Source: Ecdyonurus torrentis
Lineage: Eukaryota; Arthropoda; Insecta; Ephemeroptera; Heptageniidae
Direction of reading: 5' to 3'
Assembly (NCBI GenBank): GCA_949318235.1
Contig: OX439128.1
Location: forward strand, 52,667,505-52,731,504
DNA length: 64,000 nt
Made by a program: the position numbers and the translations under genes. Shown here one piece after another: positions 53,113-64,000 of this stretch (its first letter is position 1; the number at the start of each line of letters is the position of its first letter). The notes under the pieces were generated by a model. The model made no database searches and was not told the DNA's origin. It was given only the letters and a program-made list of their open reading frames with translations.

Positions 53113-53376
53113 TACACTCTAAAGAATGATGCATTACTTTAGTTACGAATTTTATCACTTTTAAGTTTTATTATGAATAGTTAAAATAATGCATTTTAGC
53201 AAATTATTTACAATATAGCTAATTTTAACTTAAAATAGCCTGAAAAACAACTTAAATTAGCTATTTTTAATAACTTGCTAAAATGCATTATTTTAGCTAC
53301 TTACAATACGTAAAAGTGATTATCTTAAATAAGTTAGGATTCTTAACTAAAGTAATGCACTAATTTTTAGAGTGTA
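53113..53376. mobile_element. Family I palindromic MITE
   Basis: The ends TACACTCTAAAGAATGATGC and TTTTTAGAGTGTA are inverted. The arms share GCATTACTTTAGTTACGAAT and TTTTAGCAAATTATTTACAA with mirrored copies. Confidence 0.88.
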
Positions 53377-53550
53377 TAATTATATAGTGACTTACATAAT
53401 TACGCCTGCATATCAAACATTAAAGATTACACTTGATGATTGCATATTGATTGATAAATGTCTGATCACGTCACTCAATAAGATAAATAAATATTTCAAT
53501 ATTTCTTAAAGATTACATGCTACGTTTGTGATGTAAAAGTGCACGACAAC

Positions 53551-60705
<7,155 letters not shown>

Positions 60706-60756
60706 CATTAGTAACCATAGTTTGTTTTATTATATAAATATGAACACTTAATCAAA

Positions 60757-60762
60757 AATAAA
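60757..60762 (+). terminator. Poly(A) signal AATAAA of protease 2
   Basis: AATAAA 52 bp after the TGA at 60703-60705, a suitable distance for 3' end processing. This is a motif call only. Confidence 0.6.
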
Positions 60763-60844
60763 TATACAAAATCTTATAATAAATCATTTTTTGAAAAAAT
60801 TATGCCTCACAAAATAATTTGTTTTATACTTATTGAAAAAAGTA

Positions 60845-61030
60845 TCTTAAGATTTTTTATTTACACGTTTTTTATATTAAATTTGTTAGATACATATATA
60901 CCAAAAAGTTTTTAAGTTCTAAAGAACTAACTATTTACCACTGAAGAAATAACGTTTATACTAACAAGTTACTGTTAAAACTTTTGTCAACCAAGTTATT
61001 AGTTTGTACTGAAGAGTTACATCTATATGT
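60845..61030. mobile_element. Family J MITE relic
   Basis: TTAGATACATATATACC, GAACTAACTATTTACC, AACAAGTTACTGTTAAAAC and AAGAGTTACATCTATATGTA in the family order. The ends are eroded. Confidence 0.65.
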
Positions 61031-61298
61031 AACTGAATATTTTGAACAATGCAGGTTAAGCGTGCAGCATAAATTTGTGTTGTATAGCAAGTAACTTGGA
61101 TCACACATTGTCCCGTCAGCAAGAGTGAAAGCAACGCATGTATGACAAAGTCAAAAATATAAATACATTTTACTACATTTAAATGTATTGAAGTGTGTAG
61201 CCAAAGCCATCATATATTAAAATTGTTTGTTTAACTTGGATGCAAGTATGATTTTTCTTAACAACAAAATAATAATAAAATACTATAATTAAAAATTA

Positions 61299-61611
61299 AC
61301 GAACGAACGAACGAACGAACGAACGAACGAACGAACGAACGAACGAACGAACGAACGAACGAACGAACGAACGAACGAACGAACGAACGAACGAACGAAC
61401 GAACGAACGAACGAACGAACGAACGAACGAACGAACGAACGAACGAACGAACGAACGAACGAACGAACGAACGAACGAACGAACGAACGAACGAACGAAC
61501 GAACGAACGAACGAACGAACGAACGAACGAACGAACGAACGAACGAACGAACGAACGAACGAACGAACGAACGAACGAACGAACGAACGAACGAACGAAC
61601 GAACGAACGAA
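61299..61611 (+). repeat. (ACGA)n microsatellite, about 78 units
   Basis: An uninterrupted ACGA/CGAA array. Its complement is TTCG, the same motif as at 59326 but in the opposite orientation. Confidence 0.98.
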
Positions 61612-62017
61612 AAGATAATAAAATATTATAAATAAAACTCTTTTTAGCTTATTCAAATAATAATAAGAAACTTCAAATTTTTATAACATTTTTCTTTATT
61701 TTTCAAACCAGAAAAAGTTACATTCAACTTACAATTAAGTAACAAAATCAATATTTTGTGCATTTACAATTATAAATTAAATTTAAACCAAATATTTTGT
61801 GGTTAACTCGATCATCTTAACAATCTTATATTACATTTGTATTAAAAAAAATATAAATTTGAACAAGTTGCGTTGATAAAAATTTGTACTTAGTAGATAC
61901 ATTGATTACTTAAACATGACTTGTTATTAAAGTTGACAACTATATTGTATGTTGATTTACCTAACTTTAGCATCACAATGTTTGACAATGTGGTAAAGAG
62001 AAAGTTCAGTGTTGACA

Positions 62018-62310
62018 ACATGGCTTCTTCAATATTAGATAATGAGAAGAAATGTTCATAAACTCAAATATGATAACCTAAAGCCCTTCCATAGCCCTGC
62101 AAACTCGTGATCCTGTGAGATATGCAACTCTTTCCGTATCTTTTACGTCATAGTTACGGCCATAGAAAATGTTGTAGCGGATTGCATATCTCGCAGGATG
62201 AGCGCAAGTTTAAGGGGCTACCATGGGACTACGGAAAGTCTTTGGGGCATCATGTGAGTCAATGAACAGATCTTCTCATTATCTATAACATTGAAGAAGC
62301 CATATTTGTA
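62018..62310. mobile_element. Palindromic MITE-like element
   Basis: ATGGCTTCTTCAATATTAG with ATAATGAGAAGAAATGTTC at the left mirrors GATCTTCTCATTATCTATAA and ATTGAAGAAGCCAT at the right. The inner arms share TGAGATATGCAACTC/ATTGCATATCTCGCAGG. It is followed near 62380-62440 by a CTGGGACTGAAGAGG(TTA)n tail like the SINE tail. Confidence 0.8.
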
Positions 62311-62579
62311 ACCCTTGAATTTACCCTTTAAGGACAGTCTATTGTTCATGTAATTATCTGCATGAGTCCACCCCACCGTATTGTAAACTGGGAGTACTGG
62401 GACTGAAGAGGTTATTATTATTATTATTAATAAAAAATTTATAATAATTTCAATCAATCGTGATTTCTTTATGTTTCTATAAATTTTAAATTATATTATA
62501 TAAAAAAAAAAAATTGAAAATAGTGAAAAATAATTTCTTACTTCTCGAAATTTGACAAAAGTTAAAAAAAAAAAAATTA

Positions 62580-62860
62580 CAAACTTGTACACAGTTTCAC
62601 GACTTTTAAATATTGTAAAATAACTCAAAATTAAAGGTTATGACGTCACAAAACATTGACTATCTAATGATAAAAACGTAAATGACGTCTTAAATTTTAG
62701 AATTATGCCAAACTCAGCCGTTGTATAACTACATCGCTTCTATTCAGTAATATAACACCTGTGACGTCAATTACGTTTTTCTCGTTAGTAAATCAAAGGT
62801 AAGTGACGTCATAACCGTTAATTTTTAAAAAAACATTTAAAAATTTGCAAAAGCTTTATA
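62580..62860. mobile_element. Family E palindromic element
   Basis: ACACAGTTTCACGACTTTTA, GGTTATGACGTCACAAAACA and AACGTAAATGACGTC on the left, mirrored by CACCTGTGACGTCAATTACG and AAGTGACGTCATAACCG on the right. Confidence 0.72.
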
Positions 62861-62929
62861 AACAAAAAATGAAAAGAAATGCAGGATAAATTCCACGTGA
62901 TATTTTATTAATATTATTGCTAATAACAT

Positions 62930-63240
62930 AAACGTAGTTTATGCTGTGTTTATGGCATAAACACAGTATAAACTACGTGATAGTGTTACATGTTTATGCT
63001 AATTACATAAATACAGCATAAACTACGTAATATTTTAATAATGTTTATGCTAATAGCATAAATACATCATAAATTAGTGAAGTTCTATCAAATCTTTATG
63101 CCAATGAAATAAATATACAGCATAAATTTCGTAATATTTTATTGATATTTATGCTAATGGTATAAATACAACATAAATTATACGTGATCTATTTAATAGA
63201 TGTTTACGTCATAATAAATAGCATAAATAACGTGATATTT
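62930..63240. repeat. Tandem minisatellite of GCATAAATACAGCATAAAC type
   Basis: About five copies of a 60-70 bp unit with the order ATAAACTACGTAATATTTTA, TGTTTATGCTAAT, GCATAAATACA. The motif is that of the family B ends, so it may have arisen by tandem amplification of a MITE fragment. Confidence 0.75.
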
Positions 63241-63465
63241 ATCCATTTAGTTAACGAATGACGTAATATAGTTTATTTCCTGCACATGCACTGGTCACAT
63301 AAAGTACACTAGATATTGCCAAGTATTCTATAGCCACATAACAAAATTACATATATATTTGTGAGAACACGAGCGCCATATAAATGCATGTTATGTAAGT
63401 GAGGTATTCAACAACATATAAAGTTAACTTGGTCCGAGTACTTGGTATCTTCTAGCTGGAGATTC

Positions 63466-63738
63466 TCAATCCCCCACGACAAACACATTGCTGTCGTAAG
63501 TTGCATTGTTGTTATTGGTCCTGAGGCTCGGTCTAGAGATCTTCATAGGGTCCAAACCAAGTTCTCCCATATCTTGTGGATTTACTGAAACTAAGAGCAG
63601 TCGCGTCACTCCGGGGGAATAGTCGTAGATTACGGACAAGTATTGAGTGGGGTTATTGACTTTACCTCGTCTACTCAGGAAGTTTGTGCCACATTGGTCC
63701 GGGGTAAGCAGGCTCACCGTGCTTCGTCGTGTCATTGC
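63466..63738 (-). CDS. Terminal exon of an unrecognised protein
   Basis: Minus-strand frame entered at 63738 after a good acceptor (TGTTACTTGCAG) in phase 0 and ending in TGA at 63468-63466: 90 residues. Visible features: TRRSTVSLLTPDQCGTNFL, one cysteine, a hydrophobic strand TRLLLVSV, then a polar, Asn-rich tail ending VFVVGD. GC content and codon use are clearly higher than in the flanking DNA, and the frame carries no low-complexity run, which supports coding. Upstream exons lie beyond the window or in 63739-64000, where none is evident. The family is not recognised. An internal 5' exon reading through the acceptor into poly-Pro and (ACGA)n sequence is unlikely. Confidence 0.6.
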   Translation of the reverse strand, partial: AMTRRSTVSLLTPDQCGTNFLSRRGKVNNPTQYLSVIYDYSPGVTRLLLVSVNPQDMGELGLDPMKISRPSLRTNNNNATYDSNVFVVGD

Positions 63739-64000
63739 CTGCAAGTAACACATAGCGTCAAATACACGATACATAATTATATATATAGGAATGAATGAAT
63801 GTATTATATGAACGAACGAACGAACGGGGCGCATAGGGGCGCCAGCTTGGGGGGGTGGGGGGGGGGGGACGGGGGCGCACTCCGCAATCACGGAGTAGCT
63901 CTTATGGCCAATCCGACCCTGCCACCTTCTATATATTATACATCTTGCAAGATAACAAAATAAAGCAACGATATTTTTACTCTAAAAAACTTGATGCAGA
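63739..64000. other. Intron or flank of the terminal-exon gene
   Basis: A short GAAC/ACGA run (about 63807-63826), a GC-rich G tract (about 63846-63877) and AT-rich sequence. The segment CTCCGCAATCACGGAGTAGC forms a small hairpin near 63880. No exon is evident. Confidence 0.5.

Larger units (their letters stand above)
51583..53550. other. Intergenic region between the two proteases
   Basis: It contains the probable 3' UTR and poly(A) signals of protease 1 (AATAAA at 52027-52032 and 52140-52145), a family J MITE, a family H foldback and a family I MITE. The last lies about 175 bp upstream of the protease 2 start codon. Confidence 0.65.

Overview
The window is nuclear DNA from an invertebrate, most likely a crustacean and possibly a decapod. 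The support is intron-split genes with GT-AG junctions, an AMT-type ammonium transporter (a class absent from vertebrates), a tandem pair of brachyurin-like serine proteases, an AT-rich background, very long di- and tetranucleotide microsatellites in introns, and dense short palindromic DNA transposons. The species assignment is inference. One assembly gap (200 N) lies at 1301-1500.

Layout. (1) 4132-15052, + strand: the last six recognisable exons of a long, serine-rich, mostly disordered protein with half of a WW-like domain, a 14-residue tandem repeat and a C-terminal coiled coil; its 5' exons are not found. (2) 15053-23727: intergenic, made of palindromic elements, a CATG-core degenerate array and MITEs. 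(3) 23728-36224, - strand: a complete nine-exon AMT-type ammonium transporter, 496 aa. (4) 36225-42660: transposons, including a nest of up to four elements inserted one inside another around 37.4-40.9 kb. (5) 42661-43785, + strand: an intronless F-box protein resembling FBXO22. (6) 45596-51582 and 53551-60705, + strand: two tandem brachyurin/chymotrypsin-like protease genes whose protease-domain exons have identical lengths (151, 170, 99, 143, 177 bp) but unrelated, microsatellite-filled introns. (7) 60706-63465: intergenic repeats. (8) 63466-63738, - strand: the terminal exon of an unrecognised gene continuing beyond the window.

The genes do not form a pathway. The proteases look like secreted digestive enzymes made as zymogens. 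The transporter would move ammonium across a membrane. The F-box protein would be a ubiquitin-ligase substrate adaptor.

The most unusual content is non-genic. Several MITE families can be bounded exactly from nested or empty sites (TA, TTAA and TAC target duplications). A 2.5 kb near-perfect palindrome carries a MITE in only one arm. A (CTCA)n array of about 1.2 kb runs straight into a splice acceptor. All exon joins were made by eye from splice consensus and reading phase; no transcript or database evidence was available. Family letters used below (A, B, C, D, E, F, G, H, I, J, L, M, O, P) are local labels for this window only.
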